A stretch of 18,984 bases of DNA from Methanohalobium sp046546175 (GCF_046546175.1 NZ_JBKGYF010000026.1:1-18984), one strand, 5' to 3'; shown: positions 6,263 to 14,284, counted from the stretch's first letter. The notes: a model not told the origin generated them from the sequence alone. Translations and numbers: made by a program.

Positions 6263-6901
6263 ATGGCTTTAAGGACTCAAAAAGACGTTGAATCCGGTAA
6301 AACGTACAAAGAACTCGAAGACGATTTGACAGTTCATGAAATCATGAACAGAAACGTATATACAATTGATATTGATTCGAGTGTGGTAGATGTTGCTCAG
6401 ATTATGAGTAAGAACAATGTGGGCAGTATTATAGTTATGCGAAATAGCGACCCTGTTGGTATTATAACAGAAAGGGACATGGTAAAAAAAATACTGACAG
6501 GTGACATAAGACCTTCAAGAATAACTGCTGGGGAGATTATGTCTTCACCACTCATAACCACCAAACCCTCAACCAGTGTGATCGATGCTGCAGAATTGAT
6601 GGTAAAGTCCAATATCAGAAGACTTATAGTAATGCAGAAAAACAAAATTGTGGGGTTCATTACAGATCGGGATATACTGACCATCTCATCAGGGCTTAAC
6701 ACAATTTTGAAAAATTTAATCGAAATGAACCAGGAACAATATTTCCCTGTAAACTCAGATACTGAGGTCGCCAGCGAACAAACCGAATTTTCCCAGAGTT
6801 TAGAGCAAGGGATTTGTGAATACTGCGGAACATTTTCAGAAAACCTCAAGCTGGTAAACGGTATGATGCTGTGTGAAAGCTGCCGTGATGAAGAGTATTA
6901 A
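6263..6901 (+). CDS. CBS-domain pair protein with C-terminal zinc ribbon
   Basis: The 212-residue protein has two CBS domains (about 23-80 and 87-145), the pair that forms a Bateman module for adenine nucleotides or S-adenosylmethionine. Both end in the ribose/phosphate-contact motif GhxT-x-x-D (GIITERDM, GFITDRDI). After a linker, residues 185-207 form a CxxC-15-CxxC ribbon (Cys185, Cys188, Cys204, Cys207), a likely zinc site that may bind nucleic acid or protein. The ATG at 6263 is preferred: it is preceded by AAGTGAT, while in-frame starts at 6206 and 6215 lie at or before the predicted transcript start. It is the first of five CBS genes and the only one with a ribbon, which could make it the output protein of the set. 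Its ligand is unknown. Confidence 0.88.
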   Translation: MALRTQKDVESGKTYKELEDDLTVHEIMNRNVYTIDIDSSVVDVAQIMSKNNVGSIIVMRNSDPVGIITERDMVKKILTGDIRPSRITAGEIMSSPLITTKPSTSVIDAAELMVKSNIRRLIVMQKNKIVGFITDRDILTISSGLNTILKNLIEMNQEQYFPVNSDTEVASEQTEFSQSLEQGICEYCGTFSENLKLVNGMMLCESCRDEEY

Positions 6902-6956
6902 TGAAGATAAATAAACAATTAAAGATTATATTAATGATAGTTAAAAGGTGGATTAC

Positions 6957-7724
6957 ATGACTGTAGTAGAAGATATAATGGTAAAAGACCCGGTAAAAAT
7001 AGGTGAAAATGACTACATAACTCATGCAAGACAGCTAATGCGAGATTATTTTTTGCGAAGTCTTCCGGTTGTTGATGATTACGATTCCAACCGTGTAACA
7101 GGCATCCTTACAGATCAGGATATCCTTAATGTTACATCCACCAAATCCAATTTAACTGTAAAGGGTTTTGAACGTGCCATCCCTACTATACTGCCTGAAA
7201 TGGACATATTAAAAGTATCAAAACTGCTGATTGATGCAAAATTACACATATCACCGGTGATGCTATCAACCACTGACAAAAGACTTGCAGGAATTATAAG
7301 TAATCGTGACCTGCTGGAAAATATCAACCCTTCAAAAAGGTCACCAAAAACAGTAAGCGAAGTTATGACTGACAGGGTAAAAACATGTTATCCTGATGAT
7401 GAGGTTTCAAAAATATGGAACAATATGCTGGACTGGGATTATACCGGCATACCGGTGGTTAACCGCAAAAACGAACCCATGGGCATGATTACCAGAAGAG
7501 ATATAATAACATCAGGACACGCAAGAATTAATTCATCTGAAAAAAGTCTTAGGGTTGAAAAAATAATGTCTACACCAACCTATACGATAAATCCGGACAC
7601 ATACATCACAGAAGCCATAGACAAGGTGATTCACTACGATGTCGGAAGGTTAACTGTTGTTAACAACGATAAAGTAGTTGGAATTGTGGATAGAAATGAC
7701 CTGCTGGAAGCATGTTTAAGGTGA
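6957..7724 (+). CDS. Four-CBS-domain protein
   Basis: The 255-residue protein consists almost entirely of four CBS domains, about 60 residues each, with no catalytic domain. Their closing motifs are GILTDQDI, GIISNRDL, GMITRRDI and GIVDRNDL; the aspartate that usually contacts ribose is kept in all four. Each domain opens with a sequence like VEDIMVKDPV or VEKIMSTPTY. Such stand-alone proteins bind ATP, ADP, AMP or SAM and regulate partner proteins; the partner here is unknown. The ATG at 6957 is chosen because GGTG lies 6 bases before it; the in-frame GTG at 6948 is part of that ribosome binding site. The gene follows the previous CBS gene by 55 bases. Confidence 0.88.
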   Translation: MTVVEDIMVKDPVKIGENDYITHARQLMRDYFLRSLPVVDDYDSNRVTGILTDQDILNVTSTKSNLTVKGFERAIPTILPEMDILKVSKLLIDAKLHISPVMLSTTDKRLAGIISNRDLLENINPSKRSPKTVSEVMTDRVKTCYPDDEVSKIWNNMLDWDYTGIPVVNRKNEPMGMITRRDIITSGHARINSSEKSLRVEKIMSTPTYTINPDTYITEAIDKVIHYDVGRLTVVNNDKVVGIVDRNDLLEACLR

Positions 7725-7752
7725 CTTCGATTCTTATTCAAACAACGCCTCC

Positions 7753-7776
7753 TTTATACATAAACCGTATGGTTTA
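7753..7776 (+). promoter_or_regulatory. Internal promoter with 16-base palindrome
   Basis: A TATA-like TTTATACA (7753-7760) is followed directly by TAAACC-GTAT-GGTTTA (7761-7776), a perfect 6-base-arm palindrome. With a predicted start near 7783 the palindrome lies between TATA box and start site, where a bound repressor would block transcription. Alternatively it could form a small hairpin in readthrough mRNA. Confidence 0.45.
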
Positions 7777-7817
7777 GTCTGAAGAAACATTGAGCGGAAA
7801 TAATTCAGGTGATTCCT

Positions 7818-8825
7818 TTGGATATAAAAGATAAAAGAAATAGAGCTTCAGAAAATAAAGTAAGAATGCAAGAAAAAATGCATGCACAGGATAAAGCAAA
7901 AACATCCAAGAAAAAGGATCCCCAGCTACATACAACCGATGGAATCCAAGAACTTGGACCTGTAGACTTTCAGGGACATGAAGCAGAACATGAAGGAGAT
8001 ATAATGGCTATTGCCAAAAGAGATGTTATTACCTTCCCTCCAACAACAACTATAATGGGCGCAATTAAAACGATGATGAAAAAAGGCTTTAGGCGTATTC
8101 CTGTTACAGACGCCGGTACCAATCGTCTTGAAGGTATTGTTACTTCAGTTGATATTATAAATTTCATGGGTGGTGGAGACAAAAACCTGCTTGTAGAGAA
8201 TCATTACAATGGAAACCTTATGGCAGCAATAAATGCAGAAATACGTGAAATAATGGAAGATGATATCACATATCTACACGATACTGGCAGTATAAAGGAT
8301 GCTCTTGACATTATGAACACCAAAAACATCGGTGGTCTGCCTATTGTAGACGATGATAACCGTGTTTGTGCAATCTGCACAGAGAGAGACTTATTACAGT
8401 TTATCGATGGAGTTTACACAAACAAAACTGTTGGAGAATATATGAGCAAAGATGTGATGAAAGTAAAATCCGACACATCCATCGAAGAAGCTGCAAAAAT
8501 CATGATGAATGAAGGTTTTAGAAGGTTACCTGTGGTTAGGGATAGTATATTACTTGGGATTGTTACCGCAACAAATATAATGAATTACCTTGGAAGTGGA
8601 AAAGCCTTTGAAAAACTCATAACCGGTAATGTACATGAACCACTAAATGAACCCATAAGCTCATTAATTACAAAGGATGTTGTATGGACAACTTCTGATA
8701 TAGACCTTGGGAAAGCCGCAGGGTTCATGCAGGAGAACAATGTAGGTTCTTTACCGGTAATTGACAATGGTAAATTCATAGGAATCATCACAGAACGCGA
8801 TTTCCTGAAAGCCATTACTGAATAA
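7818..8825 (+). CDS. Four-CBS-domain protein with basic N-terminal extension
   Basis: The 335-residue protein has a 55-60 residue lysine/arginine-rich N-terminal extension (KDKRNRASENK, KAKTSKKKDP), probably disordered and possibly contacting nucleic acid, then four CBS domains to the C-terminus. Closing motifs are GIVTSVDI, AICTERDL, GIVTATNI (Asp replaced by Asn) and GIITERDF. Insertions between domains 1 and 2 and between 3 and 4 (GGGDKNLLVE, GSGKAFEKLI) have the same shape, suggesting the protein arose by duplication of a CBS pair. The start is uncertain: I take the TTG at 7818 because AGGTGAT is 4 bases upstream; a GTG at 7809 would lie inside that ribosome binding site. It follows the previous CBS gene by 93 bases and has its own candidate promoter. 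Confidence 0.87.
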   Translation: MDIKDKRNRASENKVRMQEKMHAQDKAKTSKKKDPQLHTTDGIQELGPVDFQGHEAEHEGDIMAIAKRDVITFPPTTTIMGAIKTMMKKGFRRIPVTDAGTNRLEGIVTSVDIINFMGGGDKNLLVENHYNGNLMAAINAEIREIMEDDITYLHDTGSIKDALDIMNTKNIGGLPIVDDDNRVCAICTERDLLQFIDGVYTNKTVGEYMSKDVMKVKSDTSIEEAAKIMMNEGFRRLPVVRDSILLGIVTATNIMNYLGSGKAFEKLITGNVHEPLNEPISSLITKDVVWTTSDIDLGKAAGFMQENNVGSLPVIDNGKFIGIITERDFLKAITE

Positions 8826-8861
8826 AAATTGATTTTAAAACAAAAACAAATGAGGGAAAAG

Positions 8862-9722
8862 ATGAATGTAGAAGACATCATGAGTTCACCGGTTTATGTG
8901 ATAAAACCTAATGATACTGTAGCCCACGCAAGAAATCTGATGCTAAAACACAAAATCAATACACTTGTAGTTGCCGATGATGAAGAACAATTAGTGGGTA
9001 TTGTTACAATATCTGATTTGAGCAGGAAAAAGGCTCAATCAGGACCCATGTGGAAGAAAAGACCAGTGGATGATGTATTAATCAATAGAGTAATAACCGA
9101 ATCACCATTAACAATTTATCCAAGTGCATCGATTGCACAAGCTACTAACATGTTGCTTGAGAATGACATAAGCAGTCTTCCTGTCATGAACAAAAAATTG
9201 GTAGGCATAATTACAAGAACGGACATTGTCAAACATATTGCTGAAAATGAACCACTGGATGGTAAAGTTTCTGACTGGATGACCAGAAATCCGATGTTTG
9301 TTCACAGACACCACACAATAAACCATGTTATTGACGAAATGAACAAGAACAACATACATAAACTCCTCGTAGCAAATGATGTTGAAGAAACCGTGGGTAT
9401 GATATCAACCAGAGATCTGGCACTTAATGCCATTACAGACAATGAAGGAAAAATTGCATCCAAAGAAATAAAAATGGCTCGAAAACCCAATACAGCAGGT
9501 CAGAAGGTATACCGGGATGTAGAAAAGGTTTCAATTGTAGCAGAAGATATCATGACAACAAAACTACACTTTATAAACAGCGATGATTCTATCAGTAATG
9601 CCGCAAAAATTATGATTGATGAAAATGTTCAGGGCTTACCTGTTAAAGAAAGTGAAGATATAGTTGGATTAATTAGCAGAAGTGATATACTAAGAGCTAT
9701 ACAGGACCAGAAACCTGAATAA
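8862..9722 (+). CDS. Four-CBS-domain protein
   Basis: The 286-residue protein has four CBS domains closing with GIVTISDL, GIITRTDI, GMISTRDL and GLISRSDI; all keep the aspartate. Domain openings are VEDIMSSPVY, VDDVLINRVI, VSDWMTRNPM and AEDIMTTKLH. A basic linker of about 35 residues (KIASKEIKMARKPN) separates domains 3 and 4. No catalytic or membrane domain is present. The ATG at 8862 is selected because GAGG is 6 bases upstream; this ribosome binding site overlaps an earlier in-frame ATG at 8850, and a TTG at 8829 also exists. The start is 36 bases after the previous stop, so cotranscription is likely. The ligand is unknown; the closest cluster neighbour in architecture is the protein at 6957. 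Confidence 0.87.
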   Translation: MNVEDIMSSPVYVIKPNDTVAHARNLMLKHKINTLVVADDEEQLVGIVTISDLSRKKAQSGPMWKKRPVDDVLINRVITESPLTIYPSASIAQATNMLLENDISSLPVMNKKLVGIITRTDIVKHIAENEPLDGKVSDWMTRNPMFVHRHHTINHVIDEMNKNNIHKLLVANDVEETVGMISTRDLALNAITDNEGKIASKEIKMARKPNTAGQKVYRDVEKVSIVAEDIMTTKLHFINSDDSISNAAKIMIDENVQGLPVKESEDIVGLISRSDILRAIQDQKPE

Positions 9723-9775
9723 TTAATAACCAAATAATAAAGTTTACACCTAAAATAGATTAAGAGGTCTCAGAT

Positions 9776-10552
9776 ATGCAAGTTAAAGACATAATGGTGG
9801 AACCACCTACCATCGATAAATCTGATACGACGTCCCACGCACTTGATGTCATGGAGAAAAAAAACACACGCAGGTTGCTCGTAACCCATGATGATAAGAT
9901 TATGGGTATATTAACCATGAGAAACCTCACAGAAGAGCTTGGAACACGGAAAAAAGGTAACAAACCTGCATCCTCATTACATGTCGCCACTGCTGTTTCT
10001 GATGGATATATCAAAGTTTTGTCTGATACTGATATTAAAGACGCTGTGACTTTGATGAAAAACAAGGGCAAAGTAATAGTGGTTATGGATAACGATGACA
10101 TTCTTGGATGGATTACACCGGAGGTAATATTGAAAAATTATTACTTTGATGGTTATGCAGGAGAAATAATGCAAAAGAATCCACTGAAAGCAAACCCCGG
10201 TGAACGTGTGATTCATATTAGACATCAGATGCTTGAAAATGATATTGGAAGAGTGCCTATCGTCGAGGACGGAAAAATTGTGGGAATTGTTACAGAAAAA
10301 GATATTGCAAAATCCATGCGTGCATTCCGTGACCTTGTTTCTGATAACAAACAGGATTCCAGAATACGAAACTTAATCATTGAAGATATAATGACAAGAG
10401 GTGTCAAAACCGTTTATACAAACACGCCTACATCAGATGTTGTCAGAATGATGATTGAAGAAAACATCGGAGGAGTACCTGTAATCAACCTTGAAGACGA
10501 ACTGGTGGGTATCATTACAAGAAGAAACATTATAGAAGGATTAGCTGACTGA
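9776..10552 (+). CDS. Four-CBS-domain protein preceding the RNA ligase gene
   Basis: The 258-residue protein is made of four CBS domains. The first two are the most diverged of the set (closing motifs GILTMRNL and GWITPEVI, both without the aspartate). The second pair is canonical in its first member (GIVTEKDI) while the last has GIITRRNI. A nucleotide site is therefore most likely between domains 3 and 4, if anywhere. The ATG at 9776 follows GAGGT by about 9 bases. The stop is 27 bases before the RNA ligase gene, the tightest link between the CBS genes and an enzyme in this cluster. Confidence 0.87.
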   Translation: MQVKDIMVEPPTIDKSDTTSHALDVMEKKNTRRLLVTHDDKIMGILTMRNLTEELGTRKKGNKPASSLHVATAVSDGYIKVLSDTDIKDAVTLMKNKGKVIVVMDNDDILGWITPEVILKNYYFDGYAGEIMQKNPLKANPGERVIHIRHQMLENDIGRVPIVEDGKIVGIVTEKDIAKSMRAFRDLVSDNKQDSRIRNLIIEDIMTRGVKTVYTNTPTSDVVRMMIEENIGGVPVINLEDELVGIITRRNIIEGLAD

Positions 10553-10579
10553 ATTTGAATAAAATTTAAAAATGCAAAT

Positions 10580-11749
10580 ATGAGTGATGAATCCACGATT
10601 AAACTTGATATAGATGGTGCGGCAGAATTTCTTAATCTGCCCCCATCAAAGATCAAAAAACTGTTGTCCAAAAGAAGGATTTTGCAAAACTGGGGTAAAT
10701 ATCAACATCTATTCAGATTTGATAAAAAGGTATCCAAAATCGATAGTGGAACTGTCTTGTATCAAAACAACGAATACTTTGAATTAATAAGAGGTTTCCC
10801 CAAAATAAAAAGAGCAATGGCTGTTGAACCTGCTGTAAAAAGCCATTTTTCGGATATCGATACTGTTGCTGTTGAAGAAAAAATGAACGGTTACAATGTA
10901 AGGGTAGCAAGTATCGATGGTAATGTTACTGCATTTACTCGTAGTGGTATTGTCTGTCCCTATTCCACAGAACGTGCAAAATATTTGATCGGACATGATT
11001 TTTTCAATGATTACCCAGAACTTGTTCTTTACGGAGAAATGGTTGGTCCGGATAACCCTTATGTTCCTAAAAACATCTACAATATCGAATCCCTTGATTT
11101 TTTTATATTCGATATAAGATACAAGAATACAGGGAAACCTCTACCAGTGCATGAGCGAAGAAAACTCATAGATAAATACGGATTTAGGCAGGTAAAACTC
11201 TTTGGGGAATATCGTATCGATAACGCTCCTGAGAAAATCATAGAGATTATCAAGAAAATAGGAAAACAGGAGCATGAAGGCGTGGTTATCAAGGACCCAC
11301 ATATGCAAATAAATGCAATAAAATACACGAGTTCTGAAAGTAACTGTGCAGACCTTAGAGAAGGATTCAAATTTTACAACGATTTTGGAAGAGACTATTT
11401 TTTCTCAAGAGTAATCCGTGAAAGTTTCCAGTCGGTAGAATGGGGAGAAAACGAAGAAGATTTCCAAAAACGCTGTTTACAGCTTGGTAGAAGCATCCTT
11501 GAACCAATGAGCAGGACCATAAAAAAGGTTTCAGAAGGAAAAGAGATTCACGAAGATGTACATATCCGTGTTAGTGAACCTGAAACAATCTATGAATTTG
11601 AAAGGCATCTTAAACGTATGGGGATAGATGCGATATTTGGTACTCCTCAACAGACAGAAAACATGTATCTGGTTAAAATCAGAAAGCTGAACCAGAGTAC
11701 CAATGACAAAACAAAAGCAATCTGGAATGGTAGTTTGTGGAAAAGTTAA
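10580..11749 (+). CDS. ATP-dependent RNA ligase, archaeal Rnl3 family
   Basis: RNA ligases of this family (type: Pyrococcus abyssi Pab1020) join 5'-phosphate and 3'-hydroxyl RNA ends, often making circles, through a lysine-AMP intermediate. The 389-residue length fits the family. Nucleotidyltransferase motifs are all visible: motif I KMNG (nucleophile Lys101), the TRSG element (120-123), motif III around YGEMVG (151-156), motif IV EGVVIKDP (233-240) and motif V AIKYT (Lys248). The N-terminal 90 residues and the helical C-terminal 130 residues match the extra dimerisation domains of this family. It sits in the run of CBS genes and the GTPase gene (gaps of 27 and 28 bases). No clear ribosome binding site precedes the ATG; the gene may depend on translational coupling. 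Confidence 0.92.
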   Translation: MSDESTIKLDIDGAAEFLNLPPSKIKKLLSKRRILQNWGKYQHLFRFDKKVSKIDSGTVLYQNNEYFELIRGFPKIKRAMAVEPAVKSHFSDIDTVAVEEKMNGYNVRVASIDGNVTAFTRSGIVCPYSTERAKYLIGHDFFNDYPELVLYGEMVGPDNPYVPKNIYNIESLDFFIFDIRYKNTGKPLPVHERRKLIDKYGFRQVKLFGEYRIDNAPEKIIEIIKKIGKQEHEGVVIKDPHMQINAIKYTSSESNCADLREGFKFYNDFGRDYFFSRVIRESFQSVEWGENEEDFQKRCLQLGRSILEPMSRTIKKVSEGKEIHEDVHIRVSEPETIYEFERHLKRMGIDAIFGTPQQTENMYLVKIRKLNQSTNDKTKAIWNGSLWKS

Positions 11750-11777
11750 AATATTATTCTGGATGTAGGGCAAAGGC

Positions 11778-12821
11778 ATGACGAATGTAGCAATCATTGG
11801 AAGTCAGCAGAGCGGAAGAACCAGCCTTGCATCACATCTGGGAAAAAAGGAAAGTGAGTCGGATATTACCAAATACGAGTATTCCAAAGGAGGGAGAGTA
11901 CTCACAACCATAGATGTAAACGGGTACCCGGAATCCATAAAACCATTTGTGACAGCCCTCAACCTTTCAGATATTGCTCTGGTCTGCATACCCCCTGAAG
12001 GACTCAACGCAACTATAGGAGAGTGCATAATTGCACTGGACCTCATGAAATATCGACACGGGATTTTCGTTTTAACAAAATCAGACACTACTTATCCTTA
12101 TGCAGTTGATGAGTTAAAAGGAAAAATCAAGAAAGTTACAACAGGTACAAATCTTGAAAATTGGTACTGCATTTCAATATCCACATCTTCATTTGAAGGC
12201 ATGGATGAAATCAGGGATATGATATTTGATATGGGTGATACCATAACAGAAGAAAAAAAGGAACTTGATGATGAAACACCAAGAGTTGTAGTAGACCAGG
12301 TTTTCAATGTTACTGGTATCGGATGTGTGGCTCTTGGATCGGTGTCACAGGGTACCATACATACAAAGGATAAAATGTATATGTATCCTTTAAACAAACC
12401 ACTAGAAATACGTTCAATACAGATGCATGATGAAGATAAAAAAAGTGTCGGATCTGGTTCGCGCGTAGGATTGGCCTTAAAACATGTTCAATCAAAGGAT
12501 ATTGACAGAGGATTTATAATATCCAACAATGAGACTGTTGCCACTGATTTTGTTCTAAACTGCACTCTTACCCAGCTAACAGACGGTTTTGCTGTAGGAG
12601 ATGTTTTGCACCTGTTTACAGGTCTCCAGTCCGCCCCTGTAAGGGTTGAGAAAATAACCACAAACGGCAACAATATGGAACAGGCGAAACCCGGGAATGA
12701 GTACTTGGTAGATTTTTCAGGTACAAAAGAAATTGCCTACAATAAACCTGACCGGTTCATAATAGCCAATCTAAACAATGATAAACAAAGATTTGTAGGT
12801 TATGGATTTATAAAAGAGTAA
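11778..12821 (+). CDS. EF-Tu/SelB-like translational GTPase with degenerate P-loop
   Basis: The 347-residue protein has an N-terminal G-like domain, then EF-Tu domain II (about 170-255, with VFNVTGIGCVALGSVSQG) and domain III. It fits the archaeal SelB-like group (aSelBL), which I recall being described as lacking parts of the normal GTP site. Here the P-loop reads GSQQSGRT (8-15): the lysine expected before Thr is Arg14 and the usual GHVDHGKT is absent. DVNG (46-49) stands for DxxG and TKSD (100-103) for NKxD. No switch I threonine is obvious. The protein also lacks SelB's C-terminal winged helices for SECIS RNA. It probably binds a tRNA or ribosomal site without normal GTPase cycling; whether nucleotide binds is open. 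It is last in the CBS-ligase run, 28 bases after the ligase gene. Confidence 0.85.
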   Translation: MTNVAIIGSQQSGRTSLASHLGKKESESDITKYEYSKGGRVLTTIDVNGYPESIKPFVTALNLSDIALVCIPPEGLNATIGECIIALDLMKYRHGIFVLTKSDTTYPYAVDELKGKIKKVTTGTNLENWYCISISTSSFEGMDEIRDMIFDMGDTITEEKKELDDETPRVVVDQVFNVTGIGCVALGSVSQGTIHTKDKMYMYPLNKPLEIRSIQMHDEDKKSVGSGSRVGLALKHVQSKDIDRGFIISNNETVATDFVLNCTLTQLTDGFAVGDVLHLFTGLQSAPVRVEKITTNGNNMEQAKPGNEYLVDFSGTKEIAYNKPDRFIIANLNNDKQRFVGYGFIKE

Positions 12822-12827
12822 AATAAT

Positions 12828-13349
12828 TCATCGCTTTTTTGTAAATGGTTTAAACCCTTTTACATTTTCAGGTTTGTCAAGTTTTTCAGGTTTTGAAAGA
12901 AAATCAGGCAAATCCAGCATGGTTGGTTTCTGAGCCGGTGTATGGATACATTCATAATTGTTGTTATATTCACAACCAAACCCACTTTCAAAATAAGTTT
13001 TTGTCTCCTGAGTAGATTCTAGGCCAGGCGAACCCTGTGATGTTTTTGCTCCATCTTCAGACCCTTTTTCCTCTCTAGACAAACTGGCATATAGATTCCG
13101 TTCTTTCTCCTGAGATCCGTCTCTTTTTCCTTTAACATAATACCGATGTACATATTCATCCAAGTTATACATTTTAGAGAGTGAATATAATTTGGAATAC
13201 TTTTCTGTAACCCATCCCAGTTCAGAATGTTTATTGTAACCTACCTCAAAACCAAGATCATAAACTTTTTTCAGGATTTCCGTTTTCTGGGATTTTCCGG
13301 TGTTAAAGGATTTTCTGTTATCTCCACTTTTTTTGAAAAAATCTATCAT
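12828..13349 (-). CDS. Unrecognised protein encoded next to a KaiC-like ATPase
   Basis: I do not recognise this 173-residue protein. Residues 22-90 look like a folded helical domain with a GFEVGY-KHSELGW segment and a second YYVKGKRDG segment, rich in Tyr and Lys. Residues 90-145 are polar and probably disordered (SREEKGSEDGAKTSQGSP). The end is proline- and lysine-rich (LSKPEKLDKPENVKG, then KKR). The ATG at 13349 has AGGGGT about 5 bases upstream and is only 12 bases after the ATPase stop, so the two are cotranscribed and the protein is plausibly an effector or adaptor of the ATPase. Two Cys near residues 126 and 134 are unlikely to be a metal site by themselves. Confidence 0.75.
   Translation of the reverse strand: MIDFFKKSGDNRKSFNTGKSQKTEILKKVYDLGFEVGYNKHSELGWVTEKYSKLYSLSKMYNLDEYVHRYYVKGKRDGSQEKERNLYASLSREEKGSEDGAKTSQGSPGLESTQETKTYFESGFGCEYNNNYECIHTPAQKPTMLDLPDFLSKPEKLDKPENVKGFKPFTKKR
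12834..12841 (+). terminator. T-run after the SelB-like gene
   Basis: Six T residues (12835-12840), preceded by CGC, begin 14 bases after the GTPase stop codon and overlap the last codons of the convergent gene. They could end the CBS-ligase-GTPase transcript. Confidence 0.3.
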
Positions 13350-13361
13350 ATCAAACCCCTG

Positions 13362-14111
13362 TCAGTTCAACTGATTGGCAATTTTTAGACCTTTTTCAGT
13401 GAATTCAAGATTGCGCATATCACAATCATGCTTGGTTCCCCGCATCTTTATAATCTGTAAAGCCCTTGTCATTGTTTTCTGATAAAGGAAATTATGCAGG
13501 AAAATGACCCCATGGGACGAGAACTGCTCTGTGGTATAGGATGTAGGGTCTACCATTTCTGACAGCAGTACTGTTGTGCATCCAAGGTTTTTTAAACTCC
13601 TTATAAATCGGCTCATCTCTTTTTCTTCCAGTGAACGGTCTTTGGTTGTAAAACGTATGGCTGAAACTGAATCAATTACCAACCTTTTGACATTGTATTC
13701 CATAACATAGGCGGTAATTTGTTTAAATACAAGATTTGGAGATGGGGCTTCTGACTCTATCGGAGCACATCCAACCTCGTAATTTGGTGATATTACCTCA
13801 TTCATTTCATCTGTATACCCATATTCTATCCTTGGACCAAGATCTGCAAAAAGGAGTTTTTTCTTTTTAATAAGAGATGGGATACCAAGTTTATAGTTTG
13901 ACATATCATCAATAACATTTTGAGGACTCTCATTCAATGTTATGTATAAACCAATTTCACCATTCACAGCGCCATGTGTTAAAAATTGGACTCCAAAAGT
14001 TGTTTTTCCACTGCCTGGTGGTCCACTTAACAGATAAACCCTCTCTGAGAGCAGACCCCCTTGAGTTAGTTCATCAAATCCTGGTATACCTGTCTGTATT
14101 CTTGTAACCAT
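13362..14111 (-). CDS. KaiC-like RecA-superfamily ATPase
   Basis: A single-domain KaiC/RAD55-type ATPase of 249 residues. Walker A is GPPGSGKT (30-37), Walker B is RLVIDSVSA (143-151), and the start TGIPGFDELTQGGL is typical of the KaiC family. The position of the usual catalytic Glu-Glu pair reads LNES (59-62), with one Glu. The end carries IKMRGTKHD (221-229), as in KaiC C-terminal strands. KaiC has two such domains; single-domain archaeal forms are usually signalling or assembly ATPases (for instance archaellum FlaH/ArlH-like or circadian-like), but no archaellum genes are nearby. GAGGT lies 8 bases before the ATG at 14111. The gene leads a two-gene operon. Confidence 0.9.
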   Translation of the reverse strand: MVTRIQTGIPGFDELTQGGLLSERVYLLSGPPGSGKTTFGVQFLTHGAVNGEIGLYITLNESPQNVIDDMSNYKLGIPSLIKKKKLLFADLGPRIEYGYTDEMNEVISPNYEVGCAPIESEAPSPNLVFKQITAYVMEYNVKRLVIDSVSAIRFTTKDRSLEEKEMSRFIRSLKNLGCTTVLLSEMVDPTSYTTEQFSSHGVIFLHNFLYQKTMTRALQIIKMRGTKHDCDMRNLEFTEKGLKIANQLN

Positions 14112-14218
14112 GACAGCAACCTCACATTAAAGCACATATTAATATAATAATATGCGTACAAAAGATATTTTAATCCATCGATATATTTTTAATTTGATAC
14201 AAATAATAGTATTAACAA

Positions 14219-14232
14219 AAATTTATAAATTT
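14219..14232 (+). promoter_or_regulatory. Palindromic TATA box for the SpoIIM-family gene
   Basis: AAATTTATAAATTT is a perfect 14-base palindrome and a good archaeal TATA box. It predicts transcription from about 14252 and a leader of about 33 bases that holds the ribosome binding site GAGGGTGA (14268-14275). The rest of the 14112-14284 gap is AT-rich and contains leftward TATA-like elements near 14140-14150 and 14187 that could serve the KaiC-like gene. Confidence 0.5.
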
Positions 14233-14284
14233 GAATACAGTTTAAAATAGTATTAAATTGAGTTACTGAGGGTGAATGTAGAAT

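Noticed and set aside
8585..8881. Long antisense open frames opposite the CBS genes, such as this one
   Set aside because: They mirror the coding frame of real genes, are Ser/Ile/Phe-rich, and lack ribosome binding sites or recognisable domains.
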